Numbered from the stretch's first letter, positions 36,425-47,660 are shown. The stretch: DNA of 64,000 bases from Cyathus striatus (GCA_025738555.1 JAOVFP010000005.1:496001-560000), one strand, 5' to 3'. Notes: generated by a model not told the origin, from the letters alone. Numbers and translations: made by a program.

Positions 36425-36505
36425 AAGCACGAATTGAACCCTCGCACTACAGAGAGATCACGTGAGATAATAAAGTGTACAATATACCACTATACCAAGC
36501 GGCCT
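36425..36505 (-). other. tRNA-like segment with A and B boxes inside the element
   Basis: On the minus strand TGGTATAGTGGT (36,487-36,498) matches the A-box consensus at 11 of 12 positions, and GGTTCAATTCG (36,430-36,440) matches the B box at 10 of 11. The spacing is about 46 bp. The stems are too poor for a normal tRNA. It reads towards the nearby left TIR. It may be a pol III promoter, a SINE-like insertion fixed in the element, or a relic. Confidence 0.45.
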
Positions 36506-36589
36506 TACTATATCTATTTTCACCATGCTACATAACTACCAGCGATATCGCACTTTCCTCATACGGTACGTTTTTTCCCAGCACATTTT

Positions 36590-38440
36590 TTTTTCTCTCA
36601 CGTCAGCGCCTCACCCTCCCACGTCAACGACTCAAGCTCCCACGTCGTTGCCTCAAGCCCACCTCACCATTTCCTCTTCATTGCCTAGCGCCAGCCTCAA
36701 CATTCCCACTTCGTCGTCGCCTCAAGCCCACTCACGGTCTCACGTCATCGCCTCAAGCCCACGCTACGGTCCCACATCGTCACCTCGAAGTATCCGTTTC
36801 GGCAGGCGACGAATCGATTACAAGATCGATAATAGGTGCAGCTTGGTGTGAAGGTCGTGCATGTGAGAACGCATACAGGTTACAGGTATGTTTTTTTCGT
36901 CTCATCTTCGCTTCCTTCGCCTGCGCCGTCTCACAAGTGACGAGCGCATATGTCATATCCACCCCCTCGGCTCTTTCCCATGCGCCGTCTTGCAAGTGAC
37001 GAGCACATGCCGCCTTCACCCCTTGTCTCCTCCCTCGCCTCCTTCACCTGCGCCGTCTCGCAAGCGACGAGTGCATATGCTATCTTCACCCCCTCGCCTC
37101 CTCCCCTGCGCCTCATCTCGCAAATGACGAGCGCACGTCCCTTTCCTCCTCCCACTGCCTCGTCTCGCAAGTGACGAGGACAAGCAGCCATCCCCCCTCT
37201 TCCTCCCCTGTGCCTCGTCTCGCAAACGACGAGCGCACGTCCCCTTCCTCCTCCCACCACCTCGTCTCGCAAATGACGAGGATGAGTGGCCGTCCCCTGC
37301 GCTTCGTCTCGCAAATGACGAGCGCATGCCCCTCGCCTCCTCCCCTGCGCCTCGTCTCGCAAATGACGAGCACATGTCCCTTTCCTCCTCCCACTGCCTC
37401 GTCTCGCAAGTGACGAGGACAAGCGGCCGTCCCCCTTCTTCCTCCCCTGTGCCTCGTCTCTCAAACGACGAGCGCACGTCTCCTTCCTCCTCCCACCACC
37501 TCGTCTCGCAAATGACGAGGATGAGCGACCCAAATGACGAGCGCATGCCCCCCACCTTCTCCCACCACCTCATCTCGCAAGTGACGAGGATCTCCACCCC
37601 CTCGCCTCCTCCCCCTGCGCCGTCTCACAAGTGGCGAGCGCAGGTGTCAGTTGTCTCCCCCCCCTCGTCTCCTCCTCGCCTCCTCCCCCTGCGCCGTCTC
37701 GCAAGTGATGAGCGTAGGCGTTGCCCCCCCTCGTCTCCTCCTCGCCTCCTCCCCTTGCGCCGTCTCGCAAGTGACGAGCATAGGCATAGGTGTCAGTTGT
37801 CTCCCCCCCTCGTCTCCTCGCCTCCTCCCCCTGCGCCGTCTAGCAAGTGACAAGCGTAGGCGCAGGTGTCAGTCGTCTCCCCCCCTCGTCTCCTCGCCTC
37901 CTCCCCCTGCGCCGTCTCGCAAGTGATGAGCGTAGGCGTAGGTGTCAGTCGTCTCCCCCCCTCGTCTCCTCCTCGCCTCCTCCCCCTGCGCCATCTCGCA
38001 AGTGACGAGTGTAGGCATGTCTCCCCCTCGTCTCCTCCCCCTGCGCCGTCTCGCAAGTGACGAGCGTAGGCATCGTCTCCTCCCCCTCGTCTCCTCCCCA
38101 TGCGCCGTCTTGCAAGTGACGAGCGTAGGCATTGTCTCCCCCTCATCTCCCCCTCGTCTCCTCCCCCCACGCCGTCTCGCAAGTGACGGGCATAGGTGTC
38201 GTCTCCCCCTCATCTCCTCCCCCTGCGCCGTCTCGCAAGTGATGAGCACAGGCATCGTCTCCCCCTCGTCGTCTTCCCCTCGTCTCCTCCCCCTCGTCTT
38301 CTCCCCATGTGCTGTCTCGCAAGTGACGAGCATAGGTATCATCTCCCCCTTGTTGTCTCCCCCTCGTCTCTACCCTCTTGCCTCCTCCTCCTGCACTGTC
38401 TCCACCCCCACCTCCTTCCCCTGCGCTGTCCTGCCTTGAG
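36590..38440. repeat. CG-rich minisatellite with a stem-loop in each unit
   Basis: About 30-35 units of roughly 48-60 bp. The core CTCGTCTCGCAAGTGACGAG is an imperfect palindrome (CTCGTC...GACGAG), separated by C-rich spacers. Unit types change along the array (CAAACGACGAG, GTAGGCAT, GTGTCAGT variants). The first 200 bp use a different unit (CGTCGCCTCAAGCCCAC). All long frames here on both strands are repeat products. Confidence 0.9.
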
Positions 38441-38678
38441 GCTGTGTTTCTGGGAGAGGAAGGCCGAGTAGATTACATATTCATGTTCTGTAGCCAATCA
38501 AATACAATATATATTTATCTGTGTCTAGTATAGCCTATGAAAGGCCACATATTTTTAGTCTTTTGATCATGTGTGTGCTGTGCACCTTCCAAGTCATTGC
38601 TATGCATCAATCCCCATCTCTTTCTTCTCAACCACCACCATCTCACCATTTCAAAGCATTCTAACACATTTCCACACA

Positions 38679-41600
38679 ATGGCTCGTCGCTCTACTCGCT
38701 CTGCTACCACTCAGGCTTCCAGTATCCTTCCTACTGAATCTGCACCACCATCAGCTACACATGAGACTCGCACTGAGTCTCGCAAGCGTGGTACTTCTGC
38801 TGCTGATCTCACAGCTCAGCCACCAACAAAGAAGGCCAATATACCCATCTCGGATGAAGAGGAGGCTGAAAATGTGCAGGAAAAACAGGTTAAAAAGATT
38901 GTAAAAGGCAAAAAAGGCAAAAAAAACTCGGTATGGTTTCAGATCTTTCTTCCACTGCCTCACTAATAATTTTGTAGGAAAACTTCAGAAAAGAAAGCAG
39001 CTGAGGATGCTGCTGCAGATGCAGAGGGTGTTCCTGATCTTACTGCATATGTATTATATGTATTTATACAATATTTATGTACTGATAATATATTTAATAC
39101 TTAGTGCTGAAAGGGTACTGGAGGAGAGTGGCCTTCCCATTGCTCCTCCAAAGCGAGGTCCACCCCTTAATGTACCTCGACCAGCAGCTCCAGCCTTCAC
39201 TGTTTCTCGTAAGCGTCGTTCAGACATGGAAAAAAGTAAGAAAATATTCCAAAAAATATGTATCTAAATACTTATATCTTCTACAGTTGAAGAAGAAAGT
39301 GAATCCGATGGATCTAAAGCCAATAATGAAAGTAAAAGCAAAGGTTTGCAATTGATAGCTCTTATATATATTTTTACTAACACTTATATTGCAGAAAATA
39401 AAGAAGATTCAGGTAATGAATCAAGTGTTGGTGATAAAGACAAATCAGATAGCAGTGATGGTAAGTAATACATCTTATCTATATTACTATAGCTAACATC
39501 TTGAAAGGGGTGATATTAGTAAAGAAAAACATACAAAAGACCAAACTAGTAAGGATAAAGGTATGGACAATTTGGTAATACTTATATTTATATTAATTTA
39601 TTATTCTTTGCAGATGGAAATGATAATAGCCAGAACAAAGACGGTATATACTACTCATTTCTAAATATTGCCAAAACTTACAATTATATGGTAGACATTG
39701 TCATGACTAGCCCACCAGTCAGTCCACCTCGTACCACCAGTAAACCGGGTACAGTAGACACCCTGGATATAGCTATGATTAGCCCCAAAGGTTCTTCAAG
39801 AAGTGAAGGTAAACCTATCTTTTGTATAAATGTATATGTACTAACTCTAAGTAGGTGGTATTCTTAGAGGAAATGCATTCGGGAATCGCTTGAATGCTGC
39901 TGACTTCAGTAGTGCTGTTGAAAGCACTACAGTTGGTCCAGTCAAGGGACGAGTTTGGCTGTATGTATCTGATGCAGATCCAAGTACCATTGTGGTACCT
40001 GGAGTAGCATCATTTTCATTGAAACATAATCATACTTTAACTATTGCACCAATCTTGAAAAAACTCAAAGCAAAAGCTGAACATTTCTTTGGTATGTTTT
40101 CTTTTATAGTTTATTCAAATGCTAATATCATTTAAGCTGCTGATCGCTGTTTATTTGTTTATGAAAGCAAAGCCTGGAACCTTCTTGGAAGTTTTGAAAC
40201 TGCGGTTATGGAAGATGAGGAAATCGACTAGCTTAAGATTGATGGTGAACTTATTTTGCCAGTACTGAGTGTAACTATATATTTCATTCTCTTATTCTTG
40301 TACAATTTACTTATGCTGTGTTATTTTATAGTCTGGATTTAAGCCAAATGCAACCCCTCCTGTCAACAATGAGATAAGTTTTATTCGGTCTAAGTCAGCT
40401 GGGAGCTCAGCAGCTAGTTCTCATGCTGTGTCTTGCTCTCACACCCCTTCTCTGGTTCAAAGGGGTGGGATCTCAGAGCAACGTACTGAGGAGCTCATAG
40501 CTGTTCTAAAGATTCCCCGGCTTATTGTTGAAAGCACCTCACCTGGACTTCAAGTTGCTTATCAGAAATATATTGCCTGTATAGAGGCAATTTCTGAGCA
40601 TAATGCGATGGAAAAGAATAGGACTTGGCCAGTTGCTAAGGCAACTAAAAAAGAAATCATTTCAGTCTTCGTTTCATCTTCAGCTTGGTATGATAACTAC
40701 TCAAATTTTGACAAAATTGCAAATTTCCCAGCAATGCAGGCATGGTTAGCTGGAGATGAGGAGAGTCCAACCAATTTGGATCTTTGGGGCTTTGAAAGCA
40801 ACTACTATACATTTTTGGACTTGAAAAAGTGGCTTAAGGAAAAGGTGGAGAAAAGGAAGGGAAAGGGTAAGGGTAAGAGCAAGGAGGAGAAAGGAGATAA
40901 AGATGAGGGCACTAGTGAGAGAAAGGAGAAGTCTAAGCGAAAGTAAGTATGTTGAATTCAAATTGTATTAGTTTACAATGTAAATTTTCAGTTGGACTGC
41001 TACTCTTAAGATATATCTGTGGTGTATAACCTGGATATGGGCTATATTAATGCCAGAAATTACTCAACATATTTTATTTTGGCTATTAATAATCTGGCTA
41101 TTTCAATGGTTTCCAAGTGCAATATTGGCTCTATTTATTTTTATTCAACCAGTAATTGCAGCAAAAGAACAACCATTTTCTAACATCCCATTTGATGTAT
41201 TCAGTGAATTTATTCTCTCAAATTTTGGCTCCAATATCACACTTTCTGCCACATTACTTATATTGTTCTCTATAATTGATAATGTTGATCTTTTAAGTCT
41301 GCATGCAAGACAGCAGAATGCAAAGTTAAAGGGAGAAAAAAATGTTGATGCAACTGCATGGATTAGGTTACTTGCTAGAGCTATCCAGGAAAAAATTGGC
41401 AAGGACTCAGATGATCTCTTTGAAGATGATGAAATTACTGAGTACACAACTGAAAAGGGTAGATCTATTTTGTTGAGCCTTAAACTAGACAAAATGGCAA
41501 GGCTTCTGAAGTTGTATCCCTTCAACAAGGAGAGAAAAGTGTTTGAAGGACAGCTGAAACCTGTATCACATGCCAGTATTGATCCTGTTCATATTATATG

Positions 41601-43204
41601 TCCTATAGCTGCAGAGTGTGAGACATTGAGTTGTAATGGACGGGCATTACGTGTGCATACTAAAATTAGAGATATACCTACAGCAACATTAATTAAAGGC
41701 TCAAAAATATTTGAACATGCTTATGTAGTGTCAGGTGTTTGTAAAATATGTAAAACATTATATTCTGCAGAGCATGAATGTGCCCATGATGAAACACAGG
41801 GATATTACAAGGTTCATTTAAACTCTGCTAAATATTTGAAAGTAGGACAAAAGTTATGGGTAGATAGAGCATTTTCCCAAAGTGTTCTGAATGGTATATA
41901 TAGTTTTCATGCATCTGCTGCAGCCTATACCGAATATTGGAACAATAGTTTTGGAAATGGAAAGGAAATAAGTCGCAGACAAGTCTGGCAGGCTTTTATA
42001 CATGAATCAATACGCATGGTTGCTACACCATCTGGTGTTAATTTTATTGGTCTTGATGGACTTTCAATTACTGCATTAACAGAAGAAGCATTTGCAAAGT
42101 TGGGTGAAAATGGAAAAATACGTGCATCACATGGTCACAGTTGCTCAGAGTGTACACAGCCTTACAGAGAAACTCAAGACTCACCACCAGATGACAGTGC
42201 AACAGTTAAAATGGTCGTAATTGATGGAATTGTTATGGGACCACAGGTAATGCACAACAAAATATAAATTATATTATACTGATATATATTTTAAGCACTG
42301 TGCATATGACAATTGTTCTAATACACTTGTAAACCATAGAGGAGGTGTGTTTTGTGATGTTCATAACCAGGAATTTGGAGCAAGATGCCGTGTTCATAAC
42401 TGTCCAAATCAAAAGATAGATAATACACAAGCTTGCAATGAGCACCAGGAAATGTGGCATAAATATAACTTAGAACATAGTTCAGACTACTTAAATGGTG
42501 CACGAAGAATGCTTCATAAACCAGCTGAAAATCTACCTTGGAATAAAACCAGAAGAAGACGTGTTCAGCAGCCCCATGATGAGTCAGATAATGATATTTC
42601 AAACAGAAATCATTATTTTAGTGCCTCTCGCTATTATTGTGTAGAGACAATATGTGCTCCATGTGGTGCTGTAATTGCATGGACAAAGTTTGTGAAGTCA
42701 GAGTCAGCAACCAATATACTTAAGTTCTTAGAAGATGTTTTTCCTAATGAAGAATCAAGACCAGATTATATATGTATTGACAAGGCATGTAAGGTTCTTA
42801 GAACAGCAGTTGCAAATGGAAGTTGGGTATATTAGTTTAAAGGCAGTCGCTTTGTAGTGGATGGGTATCACTATACAAATCATCACTCAGATGATTACCT
42901 TTGTAGGAAGTGGTGTAATCCTGCACCTCAAGATGGTTCTGCACCAAATTTTGTTTACATGGCACAAGATAGAAATGGTGAAATATATCACAAACGAGCA
43001 TTCAATACACAAGCTTGTGAACAGCTGAATTCATGGCTTGGTGGATTTGAATCTATAATGAAACGCATGACTCCAAGTAACTTTAATTGGTTCATACATT
43101 CTATGATCTTTCATCATACTCAACATGTAATAAAACGGCAAAACAGTCAAAATTTTAGCATTATTAGTGAAGATCTAGAACTTGATGATGGTACTGAAAT
43201 ATAA
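38679..43204 (+). pseudogene. CxC5/CxC6-type gene of the element, probable transposase, two in-frame stops
   Basis: The coding locus starts at ATG 38,679 with a Ser/Arg-rich, disordered N-terminus (MARRSTRSATTQASS). Several small exons follow (38,978 onward; SAERVLEESGLP; FTVSRKRRSD; DIVMTSPPVSPPR; AADFSSAVESTTVGPVKGR). A larger exon (40,330-40,942) ends in a Lys-rich tract. An intron 40,943-40,991 joins this in frame to 40,992-42,246, and intron 42,247-42,295 leads to the last exon 42,296-43,204. The middle holds the CxC5 cluster (CPIAAECETLSCNG...VCKICKTLYSAEHEC) and then CxC6 (HSCSECTQPY...HCAYDNCSNTLV...CRVHNCPNQ). The C-terminal part has YICIDKAC, RFVVDGYHYTNH and NTQACEQLNSWLGGFE, spaced like D, D and E of an RNase H fold. 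In-frame TAG codons stand at 40,229 and 42,833; the old copy has Trp at the second. An A-run near 38,922 may also shift the frame. Confidence 0.8.
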
Positions 43205-43450
43205 TTTCTCTGTAATATTTTTATATATAGTGTGAAAAATGTAATAGGTAATAGTAATATTAATGATTATAATAATAATACCCCCTAAGTGTAATAATAA
43301 TGGAAGTACTTAGTCACATCATGTCAGCATGACAACCAAGTAGTAATAGTAAAGAGTAAAGGTCTCTAATGTTTGTCTGAAATCTAGTGGTAATAATATT
43401 CCTCAGGTGTAATAGTAAGTGCAAGTGCTCCACATCCCTCGTTAAGTCTG
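43205..43450. repeat. TAA/AAT-rich spacer after the CxC gene
   Basis: Irregular TAATAATAAT runs separate the stop codon from the right subterminal array. The equivalent place in the old copy is filled by the 48-bp tandem repeat, so this spacer is variable between copies. Confidence 0.5.
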
Positions 43451-43797
43451 CCTGGAATTCACCTGGAATCCTGAACCCTTACTTATAATAATATATTATT
43501 GTTATACTCAACACAATACACCTAATTCCTTGTGAAGTCCACCTGGAGTCCACCTGGAGTCCTGGACCCTTACCTAAGAACACACCTAAGATATCAGGAC
43601 CCAACAGAAAATACAAAGTCCATCAGGACTCCATCAAGACTCTGTATACTCCAACAGGATGACACCAGGACAATATTCATTCCATCAGGACTCCACCTGG
43701 ACAATTGCTTGTTCAGCTGGAGTCCATCTGGACTATCCGGACTATATTAGGTCCACCCGGAGTCTGGCCGGAGTGGGGGGGGGAGTGTAAAGTACTG

Positions 43798-43930
43798 CAA
43801 TCAGGGTAAAATCTTATCCAAGATCCTCAAATTACCATATCCAGTGGCCCAAAGGTCCCTAATACCCAACTACCTTAAAAGGTAGTGGGAATAAAGAAAT
43901 AAGGCCAGCAAGCGGCAAAGCCCACTACCC
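43798..43930 (+). mobile_element. Right end of element C joined head-to-tail to another left end
   Basis: The right end of element C, with the CTACCTT/AAGGTAG hairpin (43,870-43,885), is followed after only GTGGG-AATAAAG by a complete left end (AAATAAGGCCAGCAAGCGGC, then AAAGCCCACTACC). The two ends share the AATAAA. Such end-to-end arrangement would result from tandem insertion or from rolling-circle products. Confidence 0.5.
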
Positions 43931-44015
43931 TCTGTTTATCTGGTTTACAGATCTCAAGCTTTGAACAAAAAAAACCATTATTACTGTAACATTGATAAGC
44001 TGTTGTGTACGAGTA

Positions 44016-44373
44016 CTGGAGACTTTCGACCGATTGTTCGGCAATATTCAGCATGACACAAAAGTTTCATTCATTGTTCTGTTCAATTCCCAGTTTTAGG
44101 TATGACTGTCATAAAATTTGTTTGCATCTCATGGTGATCATAAAAATTTTCTACAATCTAGGAGGACTTTGAAGGAAAATTAGACCATTTTAATGTAATA
44201 GAGAACTTGTATTTTCTGCAATATCATTGAAGTTTTTTGGAAAGAAAAATCAGTCTTTTAGTTTTACAGAACCTTTGTTTGCAGCTGCCCATGATGCATG
44301 ACAACAGGACTAAATTGTTCTGTTCAGAGGCCCTGTGTGATGTGTGACCGAACAATCAGTCAAAAGTCTCCAG
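44016..44373. mobile_element. 358-bp TIR element with TA target site
   Basis: TIR CTGGAGACTTTCGACCGATT and its inverse complement (with T for C at two CpG positions), about 26 bp long, flanked directly by TA on both sides (44,014-44,015 and 44,374-44,375). This fits a Tc1/mariner-type MITE. No coding capacity; the interior is AT-rich. Confidence 0.8.
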
Positions 44374-44377
44374 TAGT

Positions 44378-44620
44378 GGTAACACTGCGGGAGGTGGCTT
44401 ATATAAGTTAAGAATATTGCGTGAGCATTTGACAATTAAACTAGAAAAAATATCAGATTTAAATCTCAGAGTTTATGGTCAGTATTTATATATTATACTC
44501 TTCGATATGAGCAATTTTTATCCCAGAGATTTATTTTAAATATCTTCAGCATATTGCTTTAGGATAAATCATGATCTTAAGGAGAATGTTTTAGTAATTT
44601 GTCTTACATACTTGGAAATG
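44378..44620 (+). repeat. Dispersed repeat, copy of 57,812-58,038
   Basis: Nearly collinear with 57,812-58,038 (GGTGGCTTATATAAGTTAAG, TTGACAATTAAACTAGAAAA, CATATTGCTTT-GGATAAAT, AGTAATTTGTCTTACATA). At this copy the sequence continues past TTACATA to ACCTTGCTTGCAAG, which gives the unoccupied site for the element at 58,039-59,889. Confidence 0.8.
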
Positions 44621-46195
44621 TCGACTATGTCGACAGAAACCTTGCTTGCAAGAAAAAAGAAATAAAATAATTTCGAGGGACTATAGTATGGATTGTAAAT
44701 AAAATGGCAGTAATACTGTAAATAAGAGTCTGAGGTTGAGAGTAATAAGCAGTGTGACGATGTCTGCTTAGTGGTGGAGGTATAAGAGGGTCTAATTTAA
44801 TTCATGTGGTGTTACCTTATTACCTGGAGGAGGGAGTATAGTACAAATTGCAAGTAAATTGGCAGAGTGGTGAATGCGAGGTCTGGTCCATGCAAAAAAC
44901 ATATTCACAAAACTGTTAATAAAGTTACACATGTATCTAATCACTAAGACAAAACATATCTATCTTTTCGCAAATACAAACTGAAATAACTATATAATAA
45001 GGCAAAATAACATAATGGAACTAGAGCACATGGCTACACTGTAACTTGATATGAGACAAGGAAGTCCCCTGGTAGTGGGACAATGGAGGGCCTTCTAGGA
45101 GGAACTCTAGTTTGAGGACTTGCCCTCATCCAGTCAAGGTCTGGCACCACTCTTGTTCCCCTCCAACAACTGTGTTACCACCTCACATCCCTGCCTCCTT
45201 TGTGTTCCCTCCACTCTCCTCCATCTTCATGTTCTTGTGGACATGCTTGAACCGATAGCTGGGGTACAGTCTCTTATGCTCCTCAGATGTTTTTGCAAAC
45301 CCATGCTTTGGAGAGGAAGTTGTCATTCAGTTCAATTGTACCTGAGACATGATTTTGTTGGACAAAATCAACATGGAGAAGCATGAATGCATTCAGTGGG
45401 CAGGGAATGTATCCATGACTGGTAATCCCATGTAGGTGAAGCCGAGGGAGAGAGGAAAGGACCCAAGGGAACAGGAGACATTGGACATTTGAAGTTTGAG
45501 TTGTCAGAGGGGCTCACATACATGCCAGGAGGAGTATAATATAAGTCTTGCTGGATACTGTGCAGTGTCAGACTGTCAGTACACTTTATAAGCCAATAGA
45601 GAAGAAGACATACCAGATGTTGGTGTCATGTACTCATTGTCATTGTCATGAAGGGCAAGAGACGCTCATAGAGAGATAGCCATGTGCCAATATCTGTGGC
45701 CCATTGGCATTTCCATTACATTCACTCCTCCTTCAGCTCCTTACTATCACCATGGGGCTCAGATTGCATCAGGATGCACATTTCTTGACAGATATGAAAG
45801 GAGGTGCTAGATTGAGGTTGTGGAGAGGGAAGAAGAGGATGAAGATGCAGTGGGCACAGGAGAGTATGGCTGGGGACTGGAAGAAGATGATGAGGAAGGT
45901 GATGTTGGCAGCCCTGGAAAGGGCTTGGACAGATGTGCACAGCAAGGACTTGTACACATAGGTTTTGAAGAGAATTCTCAAGTTGATAGACAAGATATCA
46001 GTATGGCATCAAGTAGAATCAGATGAAGCACACCTCTTGAGATTGAATGGGAAGTGTGTGCATCAACTTGCTATAGTGACGATAAGTACTAGGAGGAGGG
46101 GGTCGAAGAGAGAGGGTCACAGATCCCAAAACTGCACTGGGGTTGGCAAGGTCAGAAGAGACATGGCACATGGAAGTGGAACTAAATGTTGTAAG
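44621..46195 (+). pseudogene. Possible relic of an acidic protein gene; otherwise no gene
   Basis: At 45,720-46,026 one plus-strand frame keeps protein-like sequence with a stop near 45,810: APYYHHGAQIASGCTFLDRY, then a Glu/Asp-rich stretch (EEEDEDAVGTGEYGWGLEED) and GKGLDRCAQQGLVHIGFEEN. This may be a decayed coding end of a transposon gene, but I cannot name it. The remaining sequence is CpG-poor and unassigned. Confidence 0.25.
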
Positions 46196-46199
46196 AAAG

Positions 46200-46291
46200 A
46201 AGAAAACCAAGAATGCAACTATACTGGAAGCTGGTCGGTATTGTGGGACTGCATCCATGTGATATGAATGATTACATTGTGTTGATATACT
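46200..46291 (+). repeat. Dispersed repeat interrupted by the next element
   Basis: Words CCATGTGATATGAA-ATTACAT and GTTGATATACT recur at 60,048-60,084; the matching continuation CAATCACATGTTCAGGTT is found after the inserted element at 47,151 and directly at 60,088. The copy at 60 kb is thus the empty site. Confidence 0.7.
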
Positions 46292-47144
46292 GACTGGTCC
46301 AACTCATCAAATTTAATTCAGCTGTCAGTTATCAGCGTTAGGAATTAAAAAATCGTCCAATTTGGACATTTCAAGCCCTGCCTTCCACATTGTTTCAGTG
46401 TTGTCTGCACCAAATCTGCACATCCTCTTCCCTATTCCTTTGTTTCAATTCAGTTACGCCATTTTATTGATTAATATACACATCATGCTCAAGTATACAT
46501 AGCTTTACAACATTAATAACACTATCTAAGAGCTGAAAGTTGATACTCAGGCCATCACTTGAGGTGTTAAGCAACTAGCTGTGGTCTGCATCAGTATCAG
46601 AGTAACATTTTTGTCTGTTGAAACAAATCCTATATAACAAAATAATAAGAGTGGAAAGTACTACCAGTTTTGGAACCCCCACTCAACCCCTGCCCTGGTC
46701 ATCTACAGACAAACACTGGCAATGCTGCGGCCCACAACATCCAAGCTCATCTGCCTGTCTCACTCCCATCCATTGGCACCTTCCAAAACTATGAATAGAT
46801 TTGAAGCATGCTGCATCACTTGCTGATATTACATTGGTTTGTGGTGACTGAGGGAACAGTGGGCATTGTATGTCTGCAACTCGACTAGATGTTGGTGGTT
46901 GTCAGGTCAAGACCATCTGCATGATTGCTTGTGTTAAGCCATAGATTACATGTAGTGATAGCATAAAGGAAGTATTAGGGACATAAAGAAAGTTATAGGA
47001 GGGGATGGGAGGGGGTGAGGAGCAAGGGAGAACAAGAGCAGCAGGAAAGTGGATAGGATTCAAAATGTCCAAATTGGGTGATTTTTTAATTCCTAATGCT
47101 GATAAAAGACAGCTGAATTAAATTTGACAAGTTGGACCAGTTGG
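46292..47144. mobile_element. 853-bp long-TIR element with an empty-site copy at 60 kb
   Basis: Inverted ends of about 75-80 bp (ACTGGTCCAACT, AAATTTAATTCAGCTGTC, TTAGGAATTAAAAAATC, CCAATTTGGACATTT). It interrupts a repeat whose uninterrupted form at about 60,070-60,110 reads ATATACTATTACCAATC. The site is duplicated as TACT (46,288-46,291 and 47,145-47,148). No transposase; the open frames inside are short. Confidence 0.8.
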
Positions 47145-47148
47145 TACT

Positions 47149-47660
47149 ATCACCAATCACATGTTCAGGTTGGTGTTGGGCAAATATCTCACTTTTATTG
47201 AGCTTATCTGGCTTCACAAATTTAAATCTGTCATCTAAATATGCTATAATACATGAATATCACTTTTTTTATGGAGAATCACTCAAAATTCAAATGTATA
47301 TTTTTGGAAGGATGTCATGCTGGCCATATATTGGCATAGCAGATTCTGAATTTTTTGATCATTTTGATTGGGTTGATTGATGAACACACCCCACATGAGC
47401 TGCATTAAGTGAGCAGCTGGTCATTTATTGTTCTTAGTGTGTTAATGCTGACAATGCTTTAAAAACTGCATCACATTTGTTATGGGGCTTACTTTCAGTC
47501 TCAACTTGACATCATCTTCTAGGACTGAGATATTGATATGCCTTAAAACTATTTAATGGTTAATCTCTCCATTTGTCATATAATATTAGAACTTAGTATT
47601 AGTAATACACATCAGGAGTACAAGGGTTGGGGCAAGTCCTGAGTTGCCAATCAAAATGTT
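47149..47660. other. AT-rich sequence without a recognised gene
   Basis: Begins as the continuation of the repeat interrupted at 46,292. No supported gene. The words GAGTACAAGGGTTGGGGCAA at about 47,616 are the depleted form of the repeat at 30,102. Confidence 0.4.

Larger units (their letters stand above)
36035..43797 (+). mobile_element. 7.76-kb CxC5/CxC6 TIR element, nearly intact
   Basis: Left end GAGGTCTTTACACTCCCCCC; the right end reads inwards CAGTACTTTACACTCCCCCC. It is flanked by an exact 8-bp TSD CAATCAGG (36,027-36,034 and 43,798-43,805). Order: TIR; subterminal array of GGACTCC-AGTCC words (36,060-36,330); tRNA-like segment; CG-rich minisatellite; one long coding locus; TAA-rich spacer; right array of CACCTGGAGTCC words (43,450-43,750); TIR. 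An 8-bp TSD fits KDZ and hAT elements. The class of the coding locus points to KDZ-associated elements, though no separate classical KDZ transposase is visible. Inserted in element C. Confidence 0.9.

Noticed and set aside
36425..36505. A functional tRNA gene
   Set aside because: A and B boxes are present but acceptor, anticodon and T stems do not pair properly.
36590..38440. CRISPR-like array (repeats with palindromes and variable spacers)
   Set aside because: Units and spacers are related to each other, the setting is a eukaryotic transposon and no cas genes exist.
36475..38471. Open frames up to 200 codons, Arg-rich on the minus strand and Ser/Pro-rich on the plus strand
   Set aside because: They are read-through of a tandem repeat without stops; no frame is preferred.
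45120..45386. Plus-strand frame as a transposon protein
   Set aside because: Only a vague Pro-rich resemblance with several stops nearby; below the level for a call.
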